From: Luteolibacter pohnpeiensis
GTDB lineage: Bacteria > Verrucomicrobiota > Verrucomicrobiia > Verrucomicrobiales > Akkermansiaceae
Direction: 5' to 3'
DNA: 64,000 nt
Assembly: GCF_016595435.1 (NCBI RefSeq)
Contig: NZ_JAENIJ010000011.1
Coordinates: 49,399-113,398 of the forward strand
The translations under genes were made by a program, and so were the position numbers. Under the pieces are notes generated by a model. It saw only the letters and a list, made by a program, of their open reading frames with translations. It did no database searches and was not told where the DNA came from. Shown here piece after piece: positions 18,101-25,630 of this stretch; within the stretch, counting starts at the first letter, position 1; every line of letters begins with the position of its first letter.

Positions 18101-19192
18101 TTCAAGGACGGAGAATCGACCACCCACACCTCCGCCCACTCAAACTTCTTCCCACTAGCCCTCGGGATCGAGCCGCCAGATAAACAATCGGTTCTCGATT
18201 TCCTAAAGACGAAGCGCATGGCTTGCAGCGTTTACGGCAGCCAGTACCTGCTCGAGGCGTTGTTCGAAGGAGAAGAGGCCGACTACGCGATCGGTCTGAT
18301 GAAGGACAACTCGACCACCTATGACCGGCATTGGTGGAATATGATCAAAAAAGGTGCCACCATCACCATGGAGGCCTGGGATAACTCTTACAAACCCAAT
18401 CAGGACTGGAGCCACGCCTGGGGTTCTGTTCCAGCAAATATCATACCACGTTACGTTCTTGGACTCACGCCTTCCTCTCCTGGTTTCGCCACTGCCCGCA
18501 TCAAACCACAGCTCGGAACCGGCGACGGCATCCTGGGTCTCACTCACGCCTCCGGCGTGATCCCAACCATTCGCGGCCCCGTTGAAATTTCGGTGGAGAA
18601 CTCCCCTTCATCCTTCCGGCTGACGGTCGCTCTGCCCGGAACCATGCTAGCGACGGTCATGGTTCCTTCCAAGGGTCTAACAAACCCATTCCTCATGGTT
18701 GATGGAGTCTCCACCCAAGCACCTGTCGAAAACGGCTATCTGATCCTTGAAAACCTCACCCCGGGGAAACATGAGATCTGGTTGAGCGACACCGCCACGG
18801 CAGATGCCGAGACATTGAAGGAAAATTGGAAAGCGGCGATGTTCGGGACTGGTGAAGAGACATCCTCACTCTCCGACGACCATGCAGATCCCGATGGAGA
18901 TGGCCTATCCAACCTGGAAGAATTTGCCGCCAACACGGACCCTCTCAACGCGGACGACAATTTCAAAATCAAGTCCCACTACATCCACAACTCGGCGGAT
19001 CGTTTTGAACTCGTCATTCCTGTTAGAAAAGGTCGGATCTACATTTTGGAGCGAACCACCGACCTTTCCCAAATCCCGTGGGAATCCATCAGTTCTTCAG
19101 TCGTTCAAAATACCTCCGGAGAGTTGCTAATGGCCGATGACTCTCCACCCGCCTCGCGGGCTTTCTACCGGGTCCGGGTGGAACCGCCATGA
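15197..19192 (+). CDS. GH78-type alpha-L-rhamnosidase with LamG and Asp-rich repeats
   Basis: 1331 residues. A signal peptide is followed by a LamG domain (about 30-270), which opens YHQWHLDEST and closes GQIDEVTISEGPKAADDFIF. Four or five Asp-rich type-3-like units fill about 270-490 (repeating DxDGDxLPDEWExxxFGS and DPDGDxFxNLEEYQxGTDP). The rhamnosidase part follows. It has an Fn3-like domain with SRGTTYSWRVRTWG, a beta-domain, and an (alpha/alpha)6 barrel with VDGDRERLPYEADAYINQ (about 797-815), where GH78 enzymes carry the general acid, and ITMEAWD (about 1055), where they carry the second catalytic Glu. WSHAWGSVPANIIPRYVLG and the terminal jelly-roll are also typical. A final DPDGDGLSNLEEF unit and beta-domain end FYRVRVEPP. 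It should release alpha-L-rhamnose from polysaccharides outside the cell. The long binding and spacer modules suggest cell-surface display. Confidence 0.9.
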   Translation: MYASRNIQLTAFLVSNLAAGGATPATRPYPNSSFYHQWHLDESTTPFVDTGTGPSFPLVAIGSITPGAESASNFGTSVTLSGAGDGLFGGVEENAVADILGPNHTTAGWTIEALVNFSSVTGGQREIVSMDNEGSNRPFQFVLSDNGSNLRFHSISGDGTPHNAPIPTSGIHAFVANTWYHVAVTYTGDETQANNLRIYWTRVDAGVTEANLIGSFSMTADVSSGTGDFAIGNELRDTGGSSEGLRGQIDEVTISEGPKAADDFIFVNMTDDDGDSLPDEWEQQIIDSDDDDAIRTLADVLPDDDFDGDTLTNLQEYQIGTNPTVAEDPADLDGDSLPDEWETTHFGSIFAQNAAGDPDGDLFTNLEEYQNGTDPKVDDDPKDRDADSLPDAWEEQYFGSLEQDGSGDPDGDGFSNAAEFSAETLPNDAGSVPGDADGDGLSDDWVLRHFANTTALPGDDPDNDGFDNTSEQAAGTDPNDPEDKPGSPADPFRPNGLMVDLLAMPHLTTIPDQFPEFTWIFNPRQRGESQIAYQILVSSTPLLAGTNHGDVWDSGKIDGSDSVNIDYLGTALSRGTTYSWRVRTWGTDDAPSAWSAIQSFTIESTAPQSNARTIYQSSSNERNGYNWAGRYKPSFGSVVAPIRVIDKGEGRYFIDFGRDGFGYLTLRLNGAFSGKTLTTRFSEQASGSTVVGGGGTTTNPDNARTTTSLANGETLYEIHSPNVSGSGIDVSSIAGGRVVPFRYVEISDCPAEITAENIRQHVLHVPFDESAARFASSDATLDAVWEMCRYSMEATSFAGVYVDGDRERLPYEADAYINQLGHYSVDREFTTARYSLEWLLDHSTWPTEWKLHFPLMAWADYMYTGNLDALEANYDSLVAHVAQYQSDVRNDGILSHSTDNIVDWPTGERDGYVLTSENTVVNAFYYKSCRILADIAGLLGKTTDQATFTSRADRLESSFNQAFWNGSLFKDGESTTHTSAHSNFFPLALGIEPPDKQSVLDFLKTKRMACSVYGSQYLLEALFEGEEADYAIGLMKDNSTTYDRHWWNMIKKGATITMEAWDNSYKPNQDWSHAWGSVPANIIPRYVLGLTPSSPGFATARIKPQLGTGDGILGLTHASGVIPTIRGPVEISVENSPSSFRLTVALPGTMLATVMVPSKGLTNPFLMVDGVSTQAPVENGYLILENLTPGKHEIWLSDTATADAETLKENWKAAMFGTGEETSSLSDDHADPDGDGLSNLEEFAANTDPLNADDNFKIKSHYIHNSADRFELVIPVRKGRIYILERTTDLSQIPWESISSSVVQNTSGELLMADDSPPASRAFYRVRVEPP

Positions 19193-19215
19193 CTTCCACC
19201 GTGAAACAAACGGTG

Positions 19216-19239
19216 CATCCCCATTAAGGGGGAGAAAGC
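19216..19239. promoter_or_regulatory. Conserved upstream element, copy 2 (TCCCC-N6-GGGGAGAAAGC)
   Basis: Reads CATCCCC, ATTAAG, GGGGAGAAAGC. The dyad arms, the six-base spacing and the AGAAAGC tail are identical to the copy at 12827-12852; only the six central bases differ. It lies 24 bases after the rhamnosidase stop and about 90 bases before the PEP-CTERM gene. Confidence 0.55.
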
Positions 19240-19327
19240 GTCAACACCTTGACCCTCAGCTCACAACCGCAAGAGAATGAAAGTTCATGGTCTGGATTCC
19301 ATTCCGACCTCCTTTAAACACCAAATC

Positions 19328-20149
19328 ATGAAGAAAGAACACGCATTCCTCGCCGCAGCCATCGGCCTGCTCGCCCTCTCCCAGACGGCCGGCGCCGCAG
19401 TACTTTTCACCGACAACTTTGATCGGAGCGACACCGATAACATCGATGCCGCCGGCTCGCAGAACTCGTCACAGGGCGGAACTCTCGCGAACAGCATCGA
19501 GATCCGTTCCTCGAAACAGACTCTCGATATCATCAGCGGCCAACTTGCACTGCCTTCCCATTCCCGTGCTCGCTTTCACGATGAAGCCAATCCCGCAGAG
19601 CGCTACGATTTCGCACCCGCCCTGGCGATGGTTGGCAGTTCCGGAATCATCACGGTTTCCTGGCTTTGGGACGCAACGCTGGCCGATTCCAGTGACTGGA
19701 CAGGTTTTTCCTTTGGAACCGACAACAATACCAGCGGAGAGCCAGATGTCCGCGTCAATGACACAACCACCGATTTAGGCGTCCTCGTGAAACTCAATGG
19801 GGATGTGCAGTATTTCGATAACGGCGTCGCCACAACCCTGACCGGGGTACACAGCGCTTCCGGGCTGATTCCCATTACCTTGTCGGTTGAATACGCAAGT
19901 CTCGAGAACGGCGGCAATCTTACCCTCCTATCGATTCTCGTCGATGGCGTCGAAACACTAGATTCCGAAGTGTCCACGTTTTCCTGGAATTTCGATGACG
20001 GCTCGGAAATCCATTTCGAACTTGAAGGACGATACGGGAACCCGAACCTGATCGATAACCTTTCCATCAGCGCTGACGCCGTTCCCGAACCTTCCGTGAT
20101 CTGCCTGTGTGGTCTAGGAATCCTCAGTCTCCTGCGTCGGCAGCGCTAA
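19328..20149 (+). CDS. PEP-CTERM sorted secreted protein
   Basis: 273 residues from the ATG at 19328, which gives a proper signal peptide (MKKEHAFLAAAIGLLALSQTAGA). The body is a beta-rich domain of about 215 residues beginning VLFTDNFDRSDT, similar in style to LamG-like or CBM-like exported domains; no catalytic motif was recognised. The tail VPEPSVICLCGLGILSLLRRQR is a classic PEP-CTERM signal: VPEP, hydrophobic helix, Arg-rich end. Such tails are processed by exosortase, which is not encoded in this window. Its place between the rhamnosidase and the LamG kinase suggests it belongs to the same glycan locus. Confidence 0.88.
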   Translation: MKKEHAFLAAAIGLLALSQTAGAAVLFTDNFDRSDTDNIDAAGSQNSSQGGTLANSIEIRSSKQTLDIISGQLALPSHSRARFHDEANPAERYDFAPALAMVGSSGIITVSWLWDATLADSSDWTGFSFGTDNNTSGEPDVRVNDTTTDLGVLVKLNGDVQYFDNGVATTLTGVHSASGLIPITLSVEYASLENGGNLTLLSILVDGVETLDSEVSTFSWNFDDGSEIHFELEGRYGNPNLIDNLSISADAVPEPSVICLCGLGILSLLRRQR

Positions 20150-20214
20150 TGCACCAAATTCGGACTCTCCCCAGCAGCGCCTGAATCAAATCGGTTTACC
20201 TCAATTTCCAAATC

Positions 20215-20256
20215 AAAAAAGCTCCATGGAGGCTGCATTCACATCCACATGGAGCT
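20215..20256 (-). terminator. Minus-strand rho-independent terminator
   Basis: AGCTCCATG (20220-20228) and CATGGAGCT (20248-20256) pair perfectly over 9 bases around a 19-base loop. Read on the minus strand the hairpin is followed by six T (complement of A6 at 20215-20220). On the plus strand no T-run follows. It therefore serves a minus-strand transcript, and the small frame at 20335-20475 is the only candidate. Confidence 0.65.
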
Positions 20257-20334
20257 CTTCGGATCAAATAAACTACTACAAAAACCGTAGATCCAGAGGG
20301 AACACTGCTTGCAATTCACAAGTGCTACCATTTG

Positions 20335-20475
20335 TTAGATTGGCTCTGCGAAAATTGCATCAATAGCTTCTGCAAAGCCGTCGGCACCGGGGTTATCGTC
20401 ACGATAGTCTCCATCCTTGAGCTTCTGTATTTTCGACTCGACTTCACCTTCGTTCAGCAACTCTATTGCAACCAT
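20335..20475 (-). CDS. Small hypothetical protein, 46 residues
   Basis: The minus-strand frame runs from the ATG at 20475 to a TAA at 20335 and encodes an acidic 46-residue peptide (starts MVAIELLNEGEVESK, ends AEAIDAIFAEPI) with a central GDYRDDNPGADG. An in-frame stop lies just upstream, so it is not a fragment of a longer frame here. It is in a 420-base gap with no other gene, and a minus-strand terminator lies 79 bases downstream, which supports real transcription. The ribosome-binding site is weak. I do not recognise the family. It could be the tail of a decayed gene. Confidence 0.4.
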   Translation of the reverse strand: MVAIELLNEGEVESKIQKLKDGDYRDDNPGADGFAEAIDAIFAEPI

Positions 20476-20569
20476 TAAAAAGCCACTTCACGCTCACTCG
20501 AAGCGATTGAAGATCGGCAGCCGTATGGAAGCTATTTTCGGCGGATACGAAACGAGTTGCACTTAGCCG

Positions 20570-23110
20570 ATGTCACCGCGGATCGCCACCATTCTCCTTC
20601 TCACTCTCGTGAGATGCACCGCGGCTGTCGCGCTCACTCCCTACCAAGTGGACCCGCACACGCTCCACCTCTGGCACCTGGACGAAAAATCTCCGCCTTT
20701 CATCGATTCCTCCCCCGATGGCTTCCCCTTACGAAGTCTACACAACGGAGCAGAATCCGGCCAGCTATCCAATCCCGGCCTTGGACATGCGATTTCCTTC
20801 AACCACCACACCGGAGGCACCCCCTTCTGGTCCAATCTTAAGGGCGCGATCCTCACCATCGCTCCGGAACTTTCCGGCGATAAATCCGACAACGCGCCAG
20901 ATAACTTTCGCTTTCAGGGAGACGACGGTGCCTTCACTTACGAAGCATTGATCAAATTTGATCTGCTCCCGGAACAATCTCAGACGATTGCTCTGGCCAT
21001 CTTGACGATGGATGGAGAAAACGACGATCGCATCTTCAGCTTCCGGATCGAGCGGGAAGGTTTCCTTTCATTTTCCCCACTTCCCGACAGCGGGGCCGCC
21101 GGCGGCGCACTGGCATCCATTCCCACCACCGGTCCTCACGCGATCAATACCCGCGACTGGTTCCATGTAGCCGTAAGTTACAACGGACTTCCCGGGACTC
21201 CCGGAGCGTTGCGGCTGTTCTGGACCCGCATCGGCAGCGGCGTCGAGGAGGCCAATGCGATCGGCTCCGGCATGCTCACCGCAAACCTTGCTCGAACCAC
21301 CGGAGACTTCGCCATTGGTAACGAAGCGAGAAGTTCCGGCGACGGAAACGCCGAAGCAGAGCCTTTTCCCGGCTTGATCGATGAAGTCCGCATGAGCTCT
21401 GTCGCGCGTCATCCGACCGACTTCATTTTCATTCCTCCGGAAAAGCGTGTTTCTCCGGAACTTGCGGCGGAACGAGCAAACGATGAATCCAGCAGCGAGC
21501 GATTCGAGCTGCAGATCAACCGAATCGATGTGGATGGGGAGACCATTCACCACATCCCCCAGAATGGCTCACCGCTGCAGTTGAAGCCCGGTCTCCATCG
21601 GCTCGACTTCGACATCGGAGCCATCTCAGGACTCCGCCGCGCCGTGCAATTGCGCTCTCAACTCGAAGGATTTAACGAAGAATGGAAAGAAAGCAGCCTC
21701 GGCATGAGTCTTAGCTTTGAGTTTCTCGATGCACAGCTGAAGCCACTTTCCCAGGCGCAATTCAACATGAATGGCCATAGCCCGGGTTGGGATACGGGTT
21801 TCGCCTTCTCCCGCTTCATCCACCGCAGAGCGCCGCTACTCGCACCACCCAATAGCCAGTTTCTACGCGTCACGCTCAGCTCAGGAGCTCCCGACACCAG
21901 CGGTAGCCTGGGAATCGACAATCTCCACATCGTGCGCCCGAACCGCCCTGAGCTCTCTCTCTGGGAGAACGGGGATTTCGAGGGCGGAGTGAATATACTT
22001 TCACCCATGCGGGCCCCGTCGGGCTGGCAGCGAGGCGGTGACGAGCCGGCAATTGCTCTCGTTTCTACCGGTGAAGGTTCGACGATTCTTTGTCTGATCG
22101 ACGGAGACCAGACGAAGTCTGGAAAATGGTCGGCCATTCAGAAGATCGACTTCGATCCCGGCCATGCGGAAGACAGATCGCTCATGGTTTCATGGAGCGA
22201 AGCTTACAACATCATTCCCGGAAACCAGCAACGTGCCACATTCCTCAACGTCCCCGCTGGAACTTATCACTTCCGCGCGATTGGAGTGACCGACCAGGGC
22301 CCGCCAACTTCCGCAAGTGTCTCCCTGGAACTGGAGGTGAAGCCTTATTTCTGGGAAACGACTTGGTTCACCCCCGCGATCACCGCCTCCATCATTTCAC
22401 TGATCGCCATCGCGATTCTGCGCCACCGCCACCGCCGCCACCATCGCCGCATGCACGAGCTTTCCTTGCAAACTGCCTTGGAACGAGATCGCACCCGGAT
22501 TGCCCGCGACATGCACGACGATTTGGGGACCAGGGTGAGCGTCCTTAACCTGACCGCCTCGCTTGCCCGCCGCTCAATCGGCTGTGCCCCGGAGAAGGCG
22601 AGTGCGCATCTCGACAAGATCTCCACCGCCAGCCGTGAGCTTGTCGCCGCCATGGACGAGTTGGTTTGGGCTGTCGATCCCTCAAACGACCATCTCGACA
22701 GCCTTGCCCTGCAACTGACCCGACATGCCGAGGAAGTTTTTCAGGACAGTGAAATCCGCTGCCGTCTCGACATCCCGCCATCACTGCCGCATCATCCGAT
22801 CAACTCCGACCTCCGGCACCATGTCTCGATGGCCGTGCGCGAAGCCTTCCACAACATTCTAAAACACGCTGGCCCCTGCGAAGTCTTTCTCAAGTTCACC
22901 TTCGAGGCAGGCCAGCTCGAGATCGAAATCCGTGACAACGGCCGCGGATTCGACGAGACGGCAGCCAACCATGGCAACGGTCTCATCAACATCCGAAACC
23001 GGATCCGCGAACTCGGAGGAACCGCCAAAATTCAATCCCAAGGCCATAAAGGCACCCTCCTTGTGCTCCAATGTCCTGTTCCGAAAACCCCGCATCTCCG
23101 CACGCCATGA
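20570..23110 (+). CDS. Sensor histidine kinase with extracellular LamG and Y_Y_Y-like domains
   Basis: 846 residues. A signal peptide (MSPRIATILLLTLVRCTAAVA) leads into a LamG domain (about 25-285) that opens LHLWHLDEKSPPFIDSS and closes GLIDEVRMSSVARHPTDFIF, clearly related to the LamG domains at 12916 and 15197. A Y_Y_Y-like region (about 305-370, with LRSQLEGFNEEWKE) and a second beta-domain follow, then one transmembrane helix (about 595-615) and a basic turn. The cytoplasmic part is a NarX/DegS-type kinase: HisKA_3 with the phospho-acceptor His in IARDMHDDLGTR (about 647) and an HATPase_c with EAFHNILKHA, DNGRGFD and GNGLINIRNRI. It should phosphorylate the response regulator whose ATG overlaps its stop. 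The ligand is presumably a rhamnose-containing glycan or product (inference from the shared LamG). Confidence 0.9.
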   Translation: MSPRIATILLLTLVRCTAAVALTPYQVDPHTLHLWHLDEKSPPFIDSSPDGFPLRSLHNGAESGQLSNPGLGHAISFNHHTGGTPFWSNLKGAILTIAPELSGDKSDNAPDNFRFQGDDGAFTYEALIKFDLLPEQSQTIALAILTMDGENDDRIFSFRIEREGFLSFSPLPDSGAAGGALASIPTTGPHAINTRDWFHVAVSYNGLPGTPGALRLFWTRIGSGVEEANAIGSGMLTANLARTTGDFAIGNEARSSGDGNAEAEPFPGLIDEVRMSSVARHPTDFIFIPPEKRVSPELAAERANDESSSERFELQINRIDVDGETIHHIPQNGSPLQLKPGLHRLDFDIGAISGLRRAVQLRSQLEGFNEEWKESSLGMSLSFEFLDAQLKPLSQAQFNMNGHSPGWDTGFAFSRFIHRRAPLLAPPNSQFLRVTLSSGAPDTSGSLGIDNLHIVRPNRPELSLWENGDFEGGVNILSPMRAPSGWQRGGDEPAIALVSTGEGSTILCLIDGDQTKSGKWSAIQKIDFDPGHAEDRSLMVSWSEAYNIIPGNQQRATFLNVPAGTYHFRAIGVTDQGPPTSASVSLELEVKPYFWETTWFTPAITASIISLIAIAILRHRHRRHHRRMHELSLQTALERDRTRIARDMHDDLGTRVSVLNLTASLARRSIGCAPEKASAHLDKISTASRELVAAMDELVWAVDPSNDHLDSLALQLTRHAEEVFQDSEIRCRLDIPPSLPHHPINSDLRHHVSMAVREAFHNILKHAGPCEVFLKFTFEAGQLEIEIRDNGRGFDETAANHGNGLINIRNRIRELGGTAKIQSQGHKGTLLVLQCPVPKTPHLRTP

Positions 23111-23760
23111 ACGAAACCCTGGAAGCCCCTCCCTATTCCATCGCTATCGTCGAAGATGACGCCACCTTGCGGGAAAGCCTCATCGAAATCATCAATTGCT
23201 CCTCTCGCTGGCAAGTCTCCGCTGCTTTCTCCGACGGAGCTTCGGCCCTGGACGCCCTTGTCCAATCCCCGGTTTCCGTTGTTCTCATGGACATTCAGCT
23301 CCCCGGCATGTCGGGAATCGAATGCGTCGGCAAGTTGACAGCGCTCCAGCCCGCGACCCAGGTCATCATGGTCACCGTTTATGACAACAATGACCGAATC
23401 TTCAACGCCCTCGCCGCCGGTGCCGAGGGTTACTTATTGAAGCGGGACATTCCCACCAAACTTCTCGATGCACTCGATGACCTGATCGCCGGTGGCTCGC
23501 CCATGTCCGGAGCCATCGCCAGAAAAGTCGTCCATCACTTCCAGAATGAGGTCCCGGACAAAACGCAAAAGCCGAAGCTCACCCCACGCGAAACCGAAAT
23601 CTTAGATCTCCTGGTGAAAGGTTTTCTCTATAAAGAAATCGCCTGGGAACTCTCGATTACCCTCGAAACTGTACGCACCCATCTCCACAATATTTACAAA
23701 AAACTGCATGTCCGCACCCGGACCGAAGCCGTGGTAAAGCACCTCGGCCACGGCCAGTGA
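23107..23760 (+). CDS. NarL/LuxR-family response regulator
   Basis: 217 residues from the ATG at 23107, which overlaps the kinase stop as ATGA; an earlier start at 23071 is possible but less likely. The receiver domain has the acidic pair in VEDDATLRES, the phospho-acceptor Asp at about 62 (LMDIQLPGMSG), Thr in MVTVYD and Lys in YLLKRD. A LuxR-type helix-turn-helix fills about 150-215 (LTPRETEILDLLVKGFLYKEI, then TLETVRTHLHNIYKKLHVRTR). It is the output partner of the LamG kinase. Likely targets are the secreted-protein genes just upstream, including those preceded by the TCCCC-N6-GGGGA element, but nothing in the sequence proves this. Confidence 0.95.
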   Translation: MNETLEAPPYSIAIVEDDATLRESLIEIINCSSRWQVSAAFSDGASALDALVQSPVSVVLMDIQLPGMSGIECVGKLTALQPATQVIMVTVYDNNDRIFNALAAGAEGYLLKRDIPTKLLDALDDLIAGGSPMSGAIARKVVHHFQNEVPDKTQKPKLTPRETEILDLLVKGFLYKEIAWELSITLETVRTHLHNIYKKLHVRTRTEAVVKHLGHGQ

Positions 23761-23807
23761 AGCCGAACATGCGATTGCGATTTCCGAAGAATGGAAGCTA
23801 GGGAGAC

Positions 23808-24623
23808 TCAGGGCACACGCGGGAATTTCGAGAAATCCGGCGGCCGTTTTTCGAGAAACGCCTGTTTCCCTTCACGACCTTCCTCGCTCATGTAGTAGAG
23901 CAAGGTCGCATTGCCAGCGAGGTCGAGCAGTCCCATCTGGCCATCGCAATCCGCATTGAGCGCGGACTTGAGGCATCGCAGGGCAAGCGGTGAATGAACG
24001 AGCATCTCGCGGCACCATTTGAGCGTTTCAGTCTCCAACTCGGCGAGAGGAACCACGGTGTTGACCAAGCCCATGTCGAGCGCCTGCTGCGCGTCGTATT
24101 GGCGGCAAAGATACCAGATTTCCCGGGCTTTTTTCTGACCGACGATGCGGGCGAGATAGCTGGACCCCAGACCGCCATCGAAGGAGCCGACTTTCGGCCC
24201 GGTTTGGCCAAATCGAGCATTGTCCGCAGCAATCGTGAGGTCGCATACGACATGAAGAACATGGCCGCCACCAATGGCGTAGCCCGCCACCATCGCGACC
24301 ACCGGTTTTGGCAGCGAACGGATTTTCTTTTGCAAATCCAGCACGTTGAGCCGTGGAACTCCGTCTTCACCGACGTAGCCCGCATGCCCGCGGACTTTTT
24401 GGTCCCCGCCTGAGCAGAACGCCATGTCGCCCTCGCCCGTCAAAATGATCGCGCCGACCTTCGGGTCTTCGTGCGCCAGATCAAACGCGCGCAGCAATTC
24501 GCCCACGGTTTTCGGCCGGAACGCATTCCGCACCTCCGGCCGGTTGATGGTGATCTTCGCAATCGCGCCCTCATCCGTCGTCTCATAACGGATGTCCTCA
24601 AATTCACATACGGTAGTCCACAT
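23808..24623 (-). CDS. menB: 1,4-dihydroxy-2-naphthoyl-CoA synthase MenB
   Basis: 271 residues, crotonase fold. The oxyanion-hole regions are [13 protein letters not shown] and [21 protein letters not shown], and [36 protein letters not shown] residues (about 140-170) are the MenB signature that separates it from other crotonases. It closes o-succinylbenzoyl-CoA to dihydroxynaphthoyl-CoA, one step before MenI/MenA. Its length is close to characterised MenB proteins. It lies 225 bases after the menH-like gene on the same strand, so a shared transcript or an independent promoter in that gap are both possible. Confidence 0.96.
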   Translation of the reverse strand: MWTTVCEFEDIRYETTDEGAIAKITINRPEVRNAFRPKTVGELLRAFDLAHEDPKVGAIILTGEGDMAFCSGGDQKVRGHAGYVGEDGVPRLNVLDLQKKIRSLPKPVVAMVAGYAIGGGHVLHVVCDLTIAADNARFGQTGPKVGSFDGGLGSSYLARIVGQKKAREIWYLCRQYDAQQALDMGLVNTVVPLAELETETLKWCREMLVHSPLALRCLKSALNADCDGQMGLLDLAGNATLLYYMSEEGREGKQAFLEKRPPDFSKFPRVP

Positions 24624-24847
24624 GACGAGACATTCTGGACGATCCCGCCCCTCGCCGCAACCTCGGGTATTGCCTTCTGAAATGGTCAGATCGATCTCGC
24701 CCTCTCATGGCAGATGGAGTATCAAACTCATCACGCTTATCAGCGTCGCCACCGTGATGGTGAAGATCGCAAATCAGGGAACGATTGATGATTGGGTATT
24801 CAGCATGGTCCATATGCCCGATCAAAAACCGGCTTTGAGAACGAAGC

Positions 24848-25630
24848 TCACGCTCCGAGATTGACGAAATCCGCGACCTGAGAAGCAAACCACTCTTCAG
24901 CCGCCCAGGGAACCCGGTGACCCGCTTCGGGCGCAATCGCCAAACGGACTTTGGGAATCAGCGATACCGCTCGTTCTGCCAGGGCACAGAATTTTTCATC
25001 GCGTTCGCCGACGACCCACAATACTGGCACGTCGATCTCTCGCAAGCGCTCCCACAACGGCTGCTGCGCACCCAGGGACCAGTCGACAAAACTACGGGCA
25101 ATTTCCTGGCGGCGGGAAACCAAGCCAGCACCGGCTTGCGGGTCGCGCGCGGAAGCCCCCGCCAGCACTGGCTGCTTTTCCCACGCTTCCAGAAATTGTC
25201 GCCAATCGCTGGTAAACGCGCGCCCCGCCCATTGGGTGTCGTTGGTGCGGCGAGCGGATCGTTCATCCTCAGATTCCAAGCCCGGATGAGCGGAGACAAT
25301 CACCGCCGCTTGCCAAGGATGATTTTTTTCCAGCAAGGCATGCAATGCCAAGCGTCCTCCCATCGAATACCCGAGCAACGCCCGGCCTGTTCCGCGAAAT
25401 ACCTCGCCGCCCGCCTCAACATTGAGCGTTTTGCCGAAATCCGGCATGCCGATTGGCCCGGATTCAAGAAAACGCCAGAGATCCACCGCCCGCGTGCTGA
25501 TCGCCCGCCCTGCCAGCCGCTTCGCCGTCGCGCGCCAATCGGCAGCCATCCCCACTCCACCGTGCAGAAGCCAACATTCCATCGGCCCGCCATCTCGTTT
25601 TTCGTCTGCGATTTTGGATAATTGGATCAT
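24848..25630 (-). CDS. menH: Alpha/beta hydrolase, probable MenH (SHCHC synthase)
   Basis: 260 residues. The start at 25630 overlaps the stop of the upstream gene as ATGA; a Met at codon 17 is an alternative. Oxyanion region LLHGGVGMAADW, nucleophile elbow GYSMGGRLALHALL (Ser), catalytic Asp in VVGERDEKF, and catalytic His in PEAGHRVPW. The GYSMGGRLALH elbow and the VGERDxKF phrase are typical of MenH, which removes pyruvate from SEPHCHC. Position upstream of menB supports this. MenH-like hydrolases are hard to tell from other small hydrolases, so the name is probable rather than certain. Confidence 0.75.
   Translation of the reverse strand: MIQLSKIADEKRDGGPMECWLLHGGVGMAADWRATAKRLAGRAISTRAVDLWRFLESGPIGMPDFGKTLNVEAGGEVFRGTGRALLGYSMGGRLALHALLEKNHPWQAAVIVSAHPGLESEDERSARRTNDTQWAGRAFTSDWRQFLEAWEKQPVLAGASARDPQAGAGLVSRRQEIARSFVDWSLGAQQPLWERLREIDVPVLWVVGERDEKFCALAERAVSLIPKVRLAIAPEAGHRVPWAAEEWFASQVADFVNLGA

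Noticed and set aside
24592..24864. 90-codon plus-strand frame between menB and menH
   Set aside because: Overlaps the menB 5' end; Ser/Arg-rich N-terminal half, no RBS and no family likeness. One hydrophobic patch is not enough to call a gene.
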